Assembly (NCBI GenBank): GCA_015075005.1
Contig: JABTVC010000001.1
Span: 682,001 to 746,000 of the forward strand
Direction: 5' to 3'
Source: Planctomycetia bacterium
Lineage (GTDB): Bacteria; Planctomycetota; Brocadiia; Brocadiales; Brocadiaceae
DNA length: 64,000 bases
Positions 8,682 to 17,842 of this stretch are shown in pieces. How positions within the stretch are numbered: position 1 is the stretch's first letter; each line of letters begins with the position of its first letter. The notes under the pieces were generated by a model. The model did not search any database and had not been told where the DNA came from. It saw nothing but the letters and a program-made list of their open reading frames with translations. The translations under genes and the position numbers were made by a program.

Positions 8682-10067
8682 ATGAAACATAACAAGCCTT
8701 GGGGAGGCCGATTTGTAAAGCAGACGGCGGCATCGGTTGAGTCCTTTTCCGAATCAGTTTCCTTCGATTGGAGACTTTACCAATACGATATTGAAGGGAG
8801 TATTGCCCACGCAACTATGCTTGCCCGGTGCAAGCTCATTAACGAAAAGGAAAGAGACGCAATCGTCAAGGGTCTGCAGGAGATTCTTGCAGAAATAAAT
8901 GCTGGAAAGTTCAAGTTCAAGGAATCCCTGGAAGACGTTCATATGAATATTGAGTCGGCACTGATTGAACGGATTGGCGAGGCCGGTAAGAAGCTCCACA
9001 CCGCCAGAAGCCGGAATGATCAGGTTGCTCTTGATCTTCGGCTCTGGGTTCGCGAACAGGTGCGCGTGATGATAAAGCTTCTGACATCGCTACAAAGAGA
9101 GGTGGTAAAAAAGGGGAAAACGTCTTTTGGACTCATCATGCCGGGTTTTACTCACCTTCAACACGCCCAGCCAGTACTTTTATCCCACTATCTGCTGGCT
9201 TACGTGGAGATGCTGGAACGAGATAAGACACGACTTCAGGATTGTTGCACCAGACTCAATAGATCGCCGCTGGGTGCATGTGCTCTTGCCGGTACTACAC
9301 TCACAACCGATCCTGCCTTGACGGCAAAACTGCTTGGGTTTAAAGGTGTTTGTGAAAATAGCATGGATGCCGTGAGTGACAGGGACTTTTGTGTTGAGTA
9401 TGTGTTTTGCCTCTCCATGATTGCCATGCACTTGTCCCGCCTTAGTGAGGAATGGATTATCTGGTGCAACGACGAAGTGAAATTTATCGAAATCAGCGAT
9501 GCCTATTGCACGGGTTCCAGCATCATGCCGCAAAAAAAGAATCCCGATGTACTTGAGTTGATCCGGGGTAAATGCGGTCGTGTGTTTGGCCATTTGATGG
9601 CTTTGCTTACCTTGCTTAAGGGGTTGCCATTAAGCTATAACCGAGATATGCAGGAGGATAAGGTTGCGCTCTTTGATGCGACAGACACGGTTCAGATCTC
9701 GGTATCCATTCTGGCAGAACTTGTGGCTAATACGGATTTTAACAGGGAACAGATGGCGGCTGCGTGCGAGAAGGGGTTTATCGATGCGACTGCATTAGCG
9801 GAGTATCTGGTTAAAAAGGGTGTGCCGTTCCGTGTGGCACACGAGATTGTCGGGAAGATCGTTAAGGAATGTATCCGGGTGCAATGCAAGTTGGCGGATT
9901 TGCAATTGGGCAGTTTTACGGCATTTTCATCTGCTATAGAAAAGGATGTGTATAAGGTGCTTGGCGTGGAAAACTGTATTAAGAATTATAAAAGTTATGG
10001 TTCCACAGCGCCAGGTTTTGTTAAAAAACGTATTGCGTATTGGGAAAAGAAACTCAGTAAAGGGTAA
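8682..10067 (+). CDS. argH: Argininosuccinate lyase
   Basis: Cleaves argininosuccinate to arginine and fumarate, the last step of arginine synthesis. The family start KPWGGRF follows the initiator; further on are the substrate loop TARSRNDQVALD, TGFTHLQHAQP-type residues (FTHLQHAQPV), and the fumarase-superfamily signature GSSIMPQKKNPD with the catalytic Ser. At 461 aa it is full length. The ATG at 8682 is preferred over a GTG two codons upstream. It is followed by lysA after 7 nt, so the two are probably co-transcribed from the promoter at 8573. Confidence 0.96.
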   Translation: MKHNKPWGGRFVKQTAASVESFSESVSFDWRLYQYDIEGSIAHATMLARCKLINEKERDAIVKGLQEILAEINAGKFKFKESLEDVHMNIESALIERIGEAGKKLHTARSRNDQVALDLRLWVREQVRVMIKLLTSLQREVVKKGKTSFGLIMPGFTHLQHAQPVLLSHYLLAYVEMLERDKTRLQDCCTRLNRSPLGACALAGTTLTTDPALTAKLLGFKGVCENSMDAVSDRDFCVEYVFCLSMIAMHLSRLSEEWIIWCNDEVKFIEISDAYCTGSSIMPQKKNPDVLELIRGKCGRVFGHLMALLTLLKGLPLSYNRDMQEDKVALFDATDTVQISVSILAELVANTDFNREQMAAACEKGFIDATALAEYLVKKGVPFRVAHEIVGKIVKECIRVQCKLADLQLGSFTAFSSAIEKDVYKVLGVENCIKNYKSYGSTAPGFVKKRIAYWEKKLSKG

Positions 10068-10074
10068 ATGATTT

Positions 10075-11364
10075 ATGGATGCTTTTGAATACAAAGACAA
10101 GACACTCTTCTGCGAAAGGATAAAGATAGAAGATATTATCTCAAAGGTGGGAACTCCTGCCTATATCTATAGCAAAAATGCGATTTTGGCGCGCTATCAT
10201 GAGTTGAAGGCAGCCTTCAGGGAGGTCGATACCCTGATCTGTTTTTCTGTGAAGTCTAATTCAAACCTCTCGATATGCAAGGTATTGGCAGAGGCGGGAG
10301 CGGGCTTCGATGTGGTTTCGGGAGGTGAGTTATATAGGGCAATGAAAGCTGGTGGTGACCCGTCAAAGATTGTCTTTGCGGGTGTAGGGAAAACAGACAA
10401 GGAAATACGATATGCACTGAAAAATGATATATTTATGTTTAATGTAGAATCTCTGGCGGAACTCGAGCATATTAATAAGTTGGCAGAAGAGGCCGGCAAG
10501 TTGCCAAAAGTGGCCTTGCGAATTAATCCGGACATCGATGCAAAAACGCACGCAAAGACTACTACCGGGAAAAAGGAAAATAAATTTGGCATTGATTTTA
10601 CTGAGGCTGAGGGGCTTATTAAGCAATCTGCAAGATATTCGAGCATCGATCTGTGCGGATTACACGTGCATTTAGGTTCGCCTGTTTATACGGTTGAACC
10701 ATACGTGAGCGCCTTCAGGAAGATCATAAAGCTGATTCAAAAATGCAGAGATACCGGGCTGAGCATTGAGTATATGAACATAGGGGGGGGCTATTGCATC
10801 TCGTATACAGGAGAAGAAGTAATACGGCCGAAGGATTACGCGGTGAAAATTCTTCCGCTCGTGAAAGAGATGCAATGTAATATTATTATGGAACCTGGCC
10901 GATTTATTACAGGAAATTCCGGGGTTTTGATTACCAGGGTGACTTATACGAAAGAGACCCTGCATGGGAAGAAGTTTATTATTTGCGATGCCGCTATGAA
11001 TGACTTAATACGTCCAGCCCTTTATGATGCCTTTCACAGGATATGGCCGGTAAATCCGGGTATAAAAATGCCAAAGGCAGAAGATCCTCATAAATCTATG
11101 ATAAAAAAAGGTATGGAGCTGGTGGATATCGTGGGCCCGGTTTGTGAAAGTAGCGATGTCTTTGCTGCCAAAAGGGCTTTACCTAAAGTAAGCGAAGGGG
11201 ACTTACTGGCGATATTCAGCGCCGGTGCGTATGGTTTTTCGATGAGTTCTCAGTACAACTCCCGCCCACGCCCCTGTGAAGTGCTTGTAGATGGAGATCA
11301 ATATCGTATTATCAGAAAACGGGAAACGTACGGGGATTTAATAAAGGGTGAAATTTTTACGTAG
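10075..11364 (+). CDS. lysA: Diaminopimelate decarboxylase
   Basis: PLP enzyme that decarboxylates meso-diaminopimelate to L-lysine. The PLP lysine lies in CFSVKSNSNLSIC, the barrel contains GLHVHLGSPV and the phosphate-binding glycine loop MNIGGGYC, and the C-terminal barrel carries GPVCESSDVF with the active-site Cys and GAYGFSMSSQYNSRPRP. At 429 aa it is of normal length. Directly after argH; such amino-acid pairs are common in planctomycetes and related phyla. No lysine riboswitch is visible upstream, as expected for an internal operon gene. Confidence 0.95.
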   Translation: MDAFEYKDKTLFCERIKIEDIISKVGTPAYIYSKNAILARYHELKAAFREVDTLICFSVKSNSNLSICKVLAEAGAGFDVVSGGELYRAMKAGGDPSKIVFAGVGKTDKEIRYALKNDIFMFNVESLAELEHINKLAEEAGKLPKVALRINPDIDAKTHAKTTTGKKENKFGIDFTEAEGLIKQSARYSSIDLCGLHVHLGSPVYTVEPYVSAFRKIIKLIQKCRDTGLSIEYMNIGGGYCISYTGEEVIRPKDYAVKILPLVKEMQCNIIMEPGRFITGNSGVLITRVTYTKETLHGKKFIICDAAMNDLIRPALYDAFHRIWPVNPGIKMPKAEDPHKSMIKKGMELVDIVGPVCESSDVFAAKRALPKVSEGDLLAIFSAGAYGFSMSSQYNSRPRPCEVLVDGDQYRIIRKRETYGDLIKGEIFT

Positions 11365-11376
11365 TGATCTGATCCG

Positions 11377-12015
11377 ATGGCAAAATATTATCCTGTATTC
11401 CTGAATATTCAGGATAAGAAGTGCGTGGTGGTGGGTGGTGGCAATGTTGCGTGGCGAAAGGCATGTAGCCTGAAAGAGGCAGGTGCAAAGGTGGTAGTAG
11501 TGTCCCCTGACTTTTGTCCGGAACTGGAAAAAGACGCGGGGATTGAGCGGATTCGACAGAAATACGCTACGGGGTATCTGAAAGGTGCGGCGCTTGTTGT
11601 TGCCTCTACTAATGACGGAGAGGTGAATAAAAGGTATATTCCGATGCCATTGAGAGTGGAATTTTAGTAAATGTTGTTGATAAGCCGAATTTTGTTCCTT
11701 CATAGTGCCAGCGTCCGTTATGCGCGGTGATCTTTGTATAAGCATATCAACGGGTAGGCAAGCCTGCTTTGTCTCGTAATATAAGAGAATGCCTGGAAAG
11801 ACAATTTGGAGAAAGAATATAACGAATTTACGAAACTTTTATCAGAGATGCGGCGAAAGACGCTTTCTGAAATAAAGGATGAATCAGTAAGGCGGGATAT
11901 CTTGCAACGTATTGCAGGACTTGACATGCTTGAGGTTGTTAAGGAAAAGGGGATATCTGAGGCGAAAAAGAAGATATTGTCGATCATTTCCGAAAAAATA
12001 TCCAGAGGCAAATAA
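11377..12015 (+). pseudogene. Precorrin-2 dehydrogenase / sirohydrochlorin ferrochelatase, multiply frameshifted
   Basis: Met8/CysG-N-type protein that would oxidise precorrin-2 and insert iron to make siroheme. The N-terminal frame has the NAD motif VVVGGGNVAWRKA and stops at 11667. The family continues in other frames as YSDAIESGILVNVVDKPNF, then SFIVPASVMRGDLCISIST, then PALSRNIRECLERQ, then EYNEFTKLLSEMRR to the stop at 12015. At least four single-base indels are needed to join them: in the A-run at 11629-11632, the T-run at 11690-11693, near 11756, and near 11805. The gene is 12 nt after lysA. Its expected client, a siroheme sulfite reductase, is next door and is broken too. Confidence 0.85.
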
Positions 12016-12021
12016 GTCGAT

Positions 12022-12046
12022 AAAGTCTATAGACTTCTTTTTTCTT
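12022..12046 (+). terminator. Possible terminator after the siroheme synthase remnant
   Basis: The palindrome AAGTCTATAGACTT (12023-12036) is followed at once by CTTTTTTCTT. The stem is short (5 bp with a 4-nt loop) but the T-run is good. Confidence 0.45.
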
Positions 12047-12161
12047 GCAAGATATTTTTTGAATTGTTAAAATTAAAAACATGGATGTTGGGCGTGGGGT
12101 GTTCGTTTTGTTCATGAGTTTGTTATCGTGGTTAATTACGTCATAAATACAAGGAGTTTAC

Positions 12162-13053
12162 ATGGCCGAGAAGACCGAGACACAAAGAATCGACCTTAAT
12201 GAATTGAAATCAGGGGCTTTATAAAGCAGAACCAGAAAGATCTTTTTACTGTCCGATTAAAAGGTTCTCAGGGGCGGGCGGATTACTCCCGACAAGATGA
12301 TGAAAATTGCAGAGGTTGCGAAAAAATATAGCCGAATGGGATATTGTCATTTAAGTTTCAGGCAGTCGGTGGAGATAATCGGTGTTCATATTGATGATTT
12401 TGATGCCGTAATAAAAGAGTTGGCAGTGGTGGGGCAAAAGGTTGCCTCTTGTGGTCCGAGAGTTAGGGTGCCGACGGCGTGTGGGCTGGCTGAGTATAAT
12501 CCCAATGGAATCATGGACACGCAATCTAAGGCACTGAAATTGATGAAAAGTTTTTGGTGCCCCGTGTCCTCATAAGTTTAAGATGGGATTTTCTGGTTGT
12601 CCCATTGATTGCACAAGGACAAGGGAAATGGACTTGGGCTTTCAAGGTGTGGTTTATCCGGTTTGGGGTAAAGATTTGTGTAACGGATGCACCCTGTGTG
12701 CTAAGGCATGCCAGGAGGGTGCAATTGTTTCTGATAAAGAGGGCAGGCCCGTATTTGATGAATCTAAATGTGTTTACTGCGGTGACTGTATTCGGGCATG
12801 TCCAACGGATGCCTGGAAGGGTAAGAAAAAAGGCTGGTTAGTACGCACGGGTGGAAAACATGGAAGGCATCCCCGCGAGGCAGATGAGGTATTGAATTTT
12901 TTGCCTGACAATAAAGTAGATGATTTCGCTGCCGCAACCATAAAGTGGTATAAGGAGAACGGCAAACCTAAGGAAAGGATTGGTTCATGTATTGACCGTG
13001 TAGGATTGGAGAAATTTAAAAAAGAAGTTGTGAGTGCATTCTCAAAAGCCTGA
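12162..13053 (+). pseudogene. Sulfite reductase-like siroheme/[4Fe-4S] protein, frameshifted
   Basis: Would reduce sulfite (or nitrite) at a coupled siroheme-[4Fe-4S] centre. After a good ribosome site (AAGGAG) and ATG the frame reads MAEKTETQRIDLNELKSG and stops. The family continues as GGFIKQNQKDLFTVRLK once one G is restored in the run at 12213-12216, then RITPDKMMKIAEVAKKY after removing one A at 12259-12262. A third indel in the T-run at 12551-12555 separates SKALKLMKS from CPHKFKMGFSGCPIDC, the siroheme-cluster motif. Beyond that are two ferredoxin motifs (CNGCTLCAKACQ, CVYCGDCIRACP). The restored protein is about 297 aa, like the small dissimilatory-type reductases with an inserted ferredoxin domain. 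Either a pseudogene or an error-rich stretch. Confidence 0.85.
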
Positions 13054-13065
13054 TAGGTGTTTCTC

Positions 13066-13485
13066 ATGAAAGATAAAAAAAAATTCGTTATATTCGCCCA
13101 TAGCGGTACTTTTGATAAACTATATCAGATCATTACGTTGGCCATTACAGCGGCATCAATGGGAAGAGAGACATATATTTTTCTTTTTTTCTGGGCACTG
13201 AAGAGATTTGCGGACGAAGAGTTTGATGTTGTGAAACTATCAGCTGAGTTTGGTGCCGAGGGTGAAAAACTATCAAAACGAATGCAGAAGATTAATCCAG
13301 TCTCACTCAAAGAATTACTTCATGATGTGAGAACTATGGGGAATTTAAAGGTTTACGCATGTACAGGTGCCGTGAAGCTGATGGAGTTGGAAGAATCAGT
13401 TGTGAGAACAAGGGTTGACGATATACTTGGATTAACAACTCTTTTAGAAATGGCAGATGGTGCAGAAACACAATTATTTATATAA
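13066..13485 (+). CDS. DsrE/DsrF-like sulfur-carrier family protein
   Basis: Small cytosolic protein of the DsrE/DsrF/TusD-like fold, whose members pass persulfide sulfur between carriers. FVIFAHSGTFDKLYQIITLA is typical of the first strand-helix, and the single conserved Cys lies in KVYACTGAVKLM, where the family has its sulfur-binding Cys. About 139 aa. The ATG at 13066 has AGGTG a few bases upstream and is preferred over a GTG three codons earlier. It begins 12 nt after the sulfite-reductase remnant and probably served or still serves sulfur trafficking together with the TusA-like and cysteine synthase genes. Confidence 0.75.
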   Translation: MKDKKKFVIFAHSGTFDKLYQIITLAITAASMGRETYIFLFFWALKRFADEEFDVVKLSAEFGAEGEKLSKRMQKINPVSLKELLHDVRTMGNLKVYACTGAVKLMELEESVVRTRVDDILGLTTLLEMADGAETQLFI

Positions 13486-13504
13486 GGGAAGATAAGGTAG
13501 CATT

Positions 13505-14467
13505 GTGACGCATATAGTGACAAAGAAAAGGAATACGAAATATACGCCAAAGAAGATTTCTTATGCTTCTATTTTGGATAAAATAGGAAATACCCCCTTA
13601 TTAAAAATCAGTAAAATTGCAAAAATATCACAAAACAAAAATGTGGATATCTATGCTAAGGCAGAGTGGTTCAATCCTGGCGGATCAGTGAAGGACCGTC
13701 CTGCGTTACGGATTATAGAAGAGGCGGAAAGAACAGGAAGATTAAACCACGATAAAATTATCTTAGATTCAACTTCTGGGAATACCGGTATTGCTTATGC
13801 CCTTATAGGCGCCTCAAAAGGTTATAAGGTAACTTTGGTAATGCCTTTAAACGTTAGCGAGGAAAGGAAACGGATTGTGCGTGCCTTTGGGGCCACTATG
13901 GTGTTTACGGATCCATTGATGGGTTCTGATGGCGCAATGTTGGAGGCGAAAAAGATTGTGAACGCAGAGCCATCAAGGTATTTTTATGCAGACCAGTATA
14001 ATAATCCCGATAATTGGAAGGCGCATTTTGAAACTACAGGTGCGGAGATATGGAATCAAACGCTGGGTACTGTGACTCATTTTGTTGCATGCCTGGGTAC
14101 AAGTGGTACCCTTATGGGTACCGGCCGGCGTTTGAAGGAATACAATGCTGGTATTCAGGTGACATCGGTTGAGCCTGCCACCCCTATGCACGGATTGGAA
14201 GGTATGAAACATATGGCTACTTCAATTGTTCCTGGTATTTATGATGACTATTTTCCTGATAAAAAGATAACTGTGGAGACGGAAGACGCATATGAGGCTG
14301 TTAAGAAGCTTGCAGTCCGAGAAGGATTTTTTGTGGGATATTCTTCAGGCGCTGCGCTGGTAGCTTCTTTGAAGGTGGCGAGTGAAATTGAGTGTGGTGT
14401 GGTCGTTACGATTTTTCCCGATAGGGGTGATCGTTATTTGAGTACAAGTTTTTGGGCGGGTGTGTAA
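13505..14467 (+). CDS. Cysteine synthase (O-acetylserine sulfhydrylase family)
   Basis: PLP enzyme of the CysK/CysM fold that replaces the acetyl (or phospho) group of a serine derivative with sulfide or a sulfur carrier. It has IGNTPLLKI, the PLP lysine in NPGGSVKDRPAL, STSGNTGIAYAL, the phosphate loop GTSGTLMGTG, and GYSSGAAL. At 320 aa it is full length with a GTG start, as no in-frame ATG lies before IGNTPL. The JAB-type peptidase gene just downstream recalls the CysM-CysO-Mec route of actinobacteria, in which the peptidase frees cysteine from a carrier protein. No carrier of the ThiS/CysO type is visible here, so this route is only a suggestion. Confidence 0.88.
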   Translation: MTHIVTKKRNTKYTPKKISYASILDKIGNTPLLKISKIAKISQNKNVDIYAKAEWFNPGGSVKDRPALRIIEEAERTGRLNHDKIILDSTSGNTGIAYALIGASKGYKVTLVMPLNVSEERKRIVRAFGATMVFTDPLMGSDGAMLEAKKIVNAEPSRYFYADQYNNPDNWKAHFETTGAEIWNQTLGTVTHFVACLGTSGTLMGTGRRLKEYNAGIQVTSVEPATPMHGLEGMKHMATSIVPGIYDDYFPDKKITVETEDAYEAVKKLAVREGFFVGYSSGAALVASLKVASEIECGVVVTIFPDRGDRYLSTSFWAGV

Positions 14468-14499
14468 ATAAAGGGTAGAGTAAGATACTGAGGGAGATA

Positions 14500-14922
14500 A
14501 TGGTCGTGCTGTGCATTGATAGTGACAATCTTCGTGAATTAGAGAGTCAGGCAAAAAAGAATTATCCCGTGGAATGTTGTGGGCTGTTGCTGGGTACGAA
14601 TACATCTGAAAAAAAGGTGGCTGAGATCTGTCCTGTGCCAAATGTGAATACCGAGAGAACGCATGACAGATATGAGATAGAAGGCAAAGTGTTTATAAAG
14701 ATCGATAGGGATGCAGCAAAGAGGGGTCTTCAAATTATTGGTATATACCACTCTCATCCCGATCATCCTGCCATTCCTTCAGTATTCGATACGGATCATG
14801 CATGGAGCGGGTATTCTTATATGATTGCCTCTATTGAAAATGGTACGAAGGTCGAGACGAGATCATGGGTTTTTGATGAAGAAAAGAAAAAGTTTGAAGA
14901 AGAAAAAATACATTTATGTTAA
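14500..14922 (+). CDS. JAB/MPN-type zinc metallopeptidase (M67 family)
   Basis: Single-domain JAMM protein of 140 aa. The zinc motif is complete: Glu in PVECCGLLLG, His-X-His in YHSHPDHPAIPS, and Asp ten residues later in VFDTDHAW. Bacterial relatives of this size, such as Mec, remove a residue or peptide from ubiquitin-like sulfur carriers. It follows the cysteine synthase by 32 nt with an AGGGAG ribosome site and precedes a TusA-like gene, supporting a role in sulfur-carrier processing. The exact substrate cannot be read from the sequence. Confidence 0.85.
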   Translation: MVVLCIDSDNLRELESQAKKNYPVECCGLLLGTNTSEKKVAEICPVPNVNTERTHDRYEIEGKVFIKIDRDAAKRGLQIIGIYHSHPDHPAIPSVFDTDHAWSGYSYMIASIENGTKVETRSWVFDEEKKKFEEEKIHLC

Positions 14923-15030
14923 ACAGAGGTTGCGGTTTTGTCTTAGTGCACCGAATAAGACCGGCGAAGTCATTAATCTCGGAACTTTGTATGCTTAACA
15001 AATTTTCGTAAGGTGTTTTTGGGTTTAAAA

Positions 15031-15276
15031 ATGGTAGATGAAGAAAAGATTGTTCCCGACGATAAAATTGATTTAAGAGGTGTGCTGTGCCCTATTAATT
15101 TTGTAAAAACAAAGTTAAAGCTGGAAATGATGGATTCTGGCCAGGTTTTGGAGGTGATTTTAGACGATGGCGAACCTCTGAGAAGTGTTCCCCGGAGCAT
15201 TAAAGAAGAAGGGCATAAAATCGTAAAAGTAGAAAATGTAGAAAACGCTTATCGTTTGTTGATTAGAAAGGCCTAG
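15031..15276 (+). CDS. TusA/SirA-like sulfur carrier protein
   Basis: Small protein of about 81 aa of the TusA family, which carries sulfur as a persulfide on a conserved Cys. The motif region DLRGVLCPINFVKTKLKLE shows the Cys, but the usual CPxP is CPIN here, so the second proline is lost. The C-terminal half has the family pattern LEVILDDGEPLRSVPRSIKE. A GTG at 15013 could also start it; the ATG gives the normal short lead before the motif. Neither has a strong ribosome site. Last of the small sulfur genes. Confidence 0.8.
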   Translation: MVDEEKIVPDDKIDLRGVLCPINFVKTKLKLEMMDSGQVLEVILDDGEPLRSVPRSIKEEGHKIVKVENVENAYRLLIRKA

Positions 15277-15311
15277 AAAAGGGACAGAGGCGATTATTTC
15301 ATAAAATATGC

Positions 15312-15340
15312 TTGACTTTTTACATCGTTACATATAGTAT
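15312..15340 (+). promoter_or_regulatory. Promoter of the Rieske/cytochrome b operon
   Basis: TTGACT (15312-15317), a 17-bp spacer and TAGTAT (15335-15340) lie about 100 nt before the Rieske start. An overlapping TATAGT would give a spacer of 15 bp. The leader between promoter and gene is AT-rich and shows no strong structure. Confidence 0.5.
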
Positions 15341-15442
15341 CCGCCTTTCATAATTTGTGAATCAATTTTTTGATTATTAAATACAAAAGTATAGATAAAT
15401 ATATTTAAAATAATAAGAGGTTTTTCAAGGCAGGAGGTTGTT

Positions 15443-15961
15443 ATGGCATCAAAAGAAAAAAACAAGGGCTACACGTCAGAGAATGAGGGCGGGATTTGGT
15501 TTACTTTTTCTCGAAGAAATATTTTAACTTTAGCGGGTTGGGGGTTGTTTTTTGCCACAATCGGGGCATACGTATCCCAGATTTTAGGATACAAAGGGTT
15601 TTTTTATCCAAAGGTGCTTTTTGAGCCTTCACCACGATTTGCAGTCGGGGGACCAGCAGCTTATTTGGAAAATTCAGTGACAATGCTAAAGGCAAGAAAG
15701 ATATTTATTGTGCGCGACGGTAATAGTTTTAAAGCCCTTTCAGTGGTATGTCAGCATTTGGGCTGTGCGGTAGAATTTTCCAAGGAAAAGAATATCTTTG
15801 AATGCCCATGCCATGGGAGTAAATACTATCGAAATGGCGTTAATTTTGCCGGCCCGGCGCCAAGACCTTTAGATCACTTTGAAGTTGTTCTGGACGATAG
15901 TGGTAAATTAGTGGTAGACACCAGTAAGGTTGTTCCTCTTGAAACCGAGTTAGTTGTATAA
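15443..15961 (+). CDS. Rieske [2Fe-2S] protein of the cytochrome bc-type complex
   Basis: Carries electrons from the quinol site of the bc complex to a cytochrome. One membrane anchor at about residues 28-48 follows an N-terminal cytosolic stretch; the Rieske fold has the two cluster motifs CQHLGC and CPCHGSKYY, each with Cys and His. The latter is followed by GVNFAGPAPRPLDHF, the usual proline loop. 172 aa. A strong AGGAGG precedes the ATG. First gene of a six-gene operon. Confidence 0.93.
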   Translation: MASKEKNKGYTSENEGGIWFTFSRRNILTLAGWGLFFATIGAYVSQILGYKGFFYPKVLFEPSPRFAVGGPAAYLENSVTMLKARKIFIVRDGNSFKALSVVCQHLGCAVEFSKEKNIFECPCHGSKYYRNGVNFAGPAPRPLDHFEVVLDDSGKLVVDTSKVVPLETELVV

Positions 15962-16018
15962 ATATGTGTTATAGCATCGTATATAAAAAGAATATTTTTT
16001 AGAAAGTTAGTGTGTTTT

Positions 16019-17776
16019 ATGAATCACGCAACTATACCAAAAAAAGGAATGAGAGTACTTCTGGATTTGGATTGGTTACAACAAAATATTCGTTGTCAGC
16101 ATCGATGTCCCGCTCATATGGATGTGCCTGGTTATATCCGTTTGATTAGCCAGGGTAAATACGAAGAATCTTACAAATTAATGAAAGAGACCAATCCATT
16201 TCCCGCCGTTTGTGGATATGTATGTCCGCATCCCTGTGAATCAAAATGTAAACGTGGTGATTTTGACAGACCAGTAGCAATAGACGCATTAAAACGGTTT
16301 GTTACAGACCATGTTTATAAAAATAAGATTAAGATTTCACCGCCGAAGATAACTCAAAGAGGTGAACATGTTGCTGTAATTGGCGCAGGTCCGGCCGGAT
16401 TAACAGCGGCGAACGACCTTGCAGGAATGGGTTATAAAGTAACTGTCTTTGAAAAGGAATCTCATGTTGGCGGTATGATGATGTGGGCTATTCCGTCCTA
16501 CAGGTTGCCACGTGAACAGATTATGTTCGATGTGGGCCATATTGTGGCGCGCGGTGTTGAGATAAAGACGAACACTCCTATCGGGAGTCCCGGGAAGACA
16601 GTTCAGGATTTATTCAAAGAAGGGCACAAGGCCGTGTTTGTTGCCGTTGGTGCACAGAAAGGGAAAAGACTTGAAATCCCTGGAGAAGAAGGTACTGAGG
16701 GTGTTATGGATTGCCTGGTGTTCCTGAAAAATGTTAATGCTGGTGATACACGAAGCCCTGGGAGAAAGATTGCAGTAATTGGTGGTGGAAATTCTGCAAT
16801 AGATGCTGTCAGAACAGCCAAACGTTTGTGTGAGGAGGCGTTCATTGTATACAGAAGAACTCGGGAAGAGATGCCTGCGTTGCCTTGGGAAATTGAGGAA
16901 GCGGAGCATGAGGGAGTGCAGTTCCATTACTTGTCGGCGCCAGTCAGGATCATCACGGAAAACGGCAAGGTAAAGGCTTTGGAGTGCGTTAAGATGCGAC
17001 TTGGAAAGCCTGACAGTAGCGGAAGAAGGAGGCCTGAGCCGGTACCTCATTCTGAATTTACCATAGAAACGGACTGTATTATTACTGCCATCAGTCAGGA
17101 AGCGGACTTGAAATTCCTTGGAGATGGGCACGGGTTAAATATTACCAAGTGGGGAACAATTTCTGTAGATGACAACCTTCTTACGAATAAGCAAGGAATT
17201 TTTGCCGGTGGCGATGTAACGCTTGGTCCAAGTACAATTATAGAATGTATTGCACAAGGGCATACTGCAGCAAAAGCTATCGATAAATATATTCGTGGTG
17301 AAGATATACAATCACCAAAGGAAAAGGTCTGGGTTACTCTTTTAGATAACGAGTTTAATGAGCGGGAAGAAAACTATGATGCAGTACCTCGTCAGCAAAT
17401 GGAAATGTTGGCCGCTGCAGACAGGGAGGGTACGTTTGACCTGGTGGAGCTAGGCCTTACAGAATCTCAGGCTAAGATGGAAGCTTTGCGATGTTTGAAG
17501 TGTGATCTCAGTATTAATGTGGAGACGAATGAGTGTATCCTCTGTGGCAGATGCAGTATGGTGTGTCCCGTTGGTGCGCTGAAACAGGTGGATGTAAGTA
17601 ATGAAGGCAAAGAGTATCGTCCCTTTGTAAGCAGTGATGGTATGGTAATAAAATATACCGATGTTTGTATTCGATGTGGAAATTGTAAAGACTGCCCCGT
17701 GGGCGTGATAACCTTAAAGCGTGTGCTTTGGAAGCCTAACGAAGAGTTGAATAAGACATTAGAAAGGGAGGAATAG
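16019..17776 (+). CDS. GltD-like NAD(P) oxidoreductase with extra [4Fe-4S] clusters, bc-complex partner
   Basis: Flavoprotein of the glutamate synthase small-subunit type. The N-terminus has the Fer4-like Cys pattern (CQHRCPAHMDVPG, CGYVCPHPCESKCKRG), followed by the FAD fold (VIGAGPAGLTAANDLA), the NAD(P) fold (VIGGGNSAIDAVRTA), and GIFAGGDVTLGPSTIIECI. The last 90 residues hold two more cluster motifs (CILCGRCSMVCP, CIRCGNCKDCP). About 585 aa. It lies between the Rieske and cytochrome b genes, so it is probably the cytosolic arm linking the quinone pool or complex to NAD(P)H, as proposed for Rieske/cytochrome b complexes of Kuenenia. A GTG three codons upstream is an alternative start. Confidence 0.88.
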   Translation: MNHATIPKKGMRVLLDLDWLQQNIRCQHRCPAHMDVPGYIRLISQGKYEESYKLMKETNPFPAVCGYVCPHPCESKCKRGDFDRPVAIDALKRFVTDHVYKNKIKISPPKITQRGEHVAVIGAGPAGLTAANDLAGMGYKVTVFEKESHVGGMMMWAIPSYRLPREQIMFDVGHIVARGVEIKTNTPIGSPGKTVQDLFKEGHKAVFVAVGAQKGKRLEIPGEEGTEGVMDCLVFLKNVNAGDTRSPGRKIAVIGGGNSAIDAVRTAKRLCEEAFIVYRRTREEMPALPWEIEEAEHEGVQFHYLSAPVRIITENGKVKALECVKMRLGKPDSSGRRRPEPVPHSEFTIETDCIITAISQEADLKFLGDGHGLNITKWGTISVDDNLLTNKQGIFAGGDVTLGPSTIIECIAQGHTAAKAIDKYIRGEDIQSPKEKVWVTLLDNEFNEREENYDAVPRQQMEMLAAADREGTFDLVELGLTESQAKMEALRCLKCDLSINVETNECILCGRCSMVCPVGALKQVDVSNEGKEYRPFVSSDGMVIKYTDVCIRCGNCKDCPVGVITLKRVLWKPNEELNKTLEREE

Positions 17777-17842
17777 GAGGATCGTTTTAGATTATGTGGA
17801 GAGGAAAAAGTATAAAAAGAACGTGGAGAAAGGAATGTTCAA

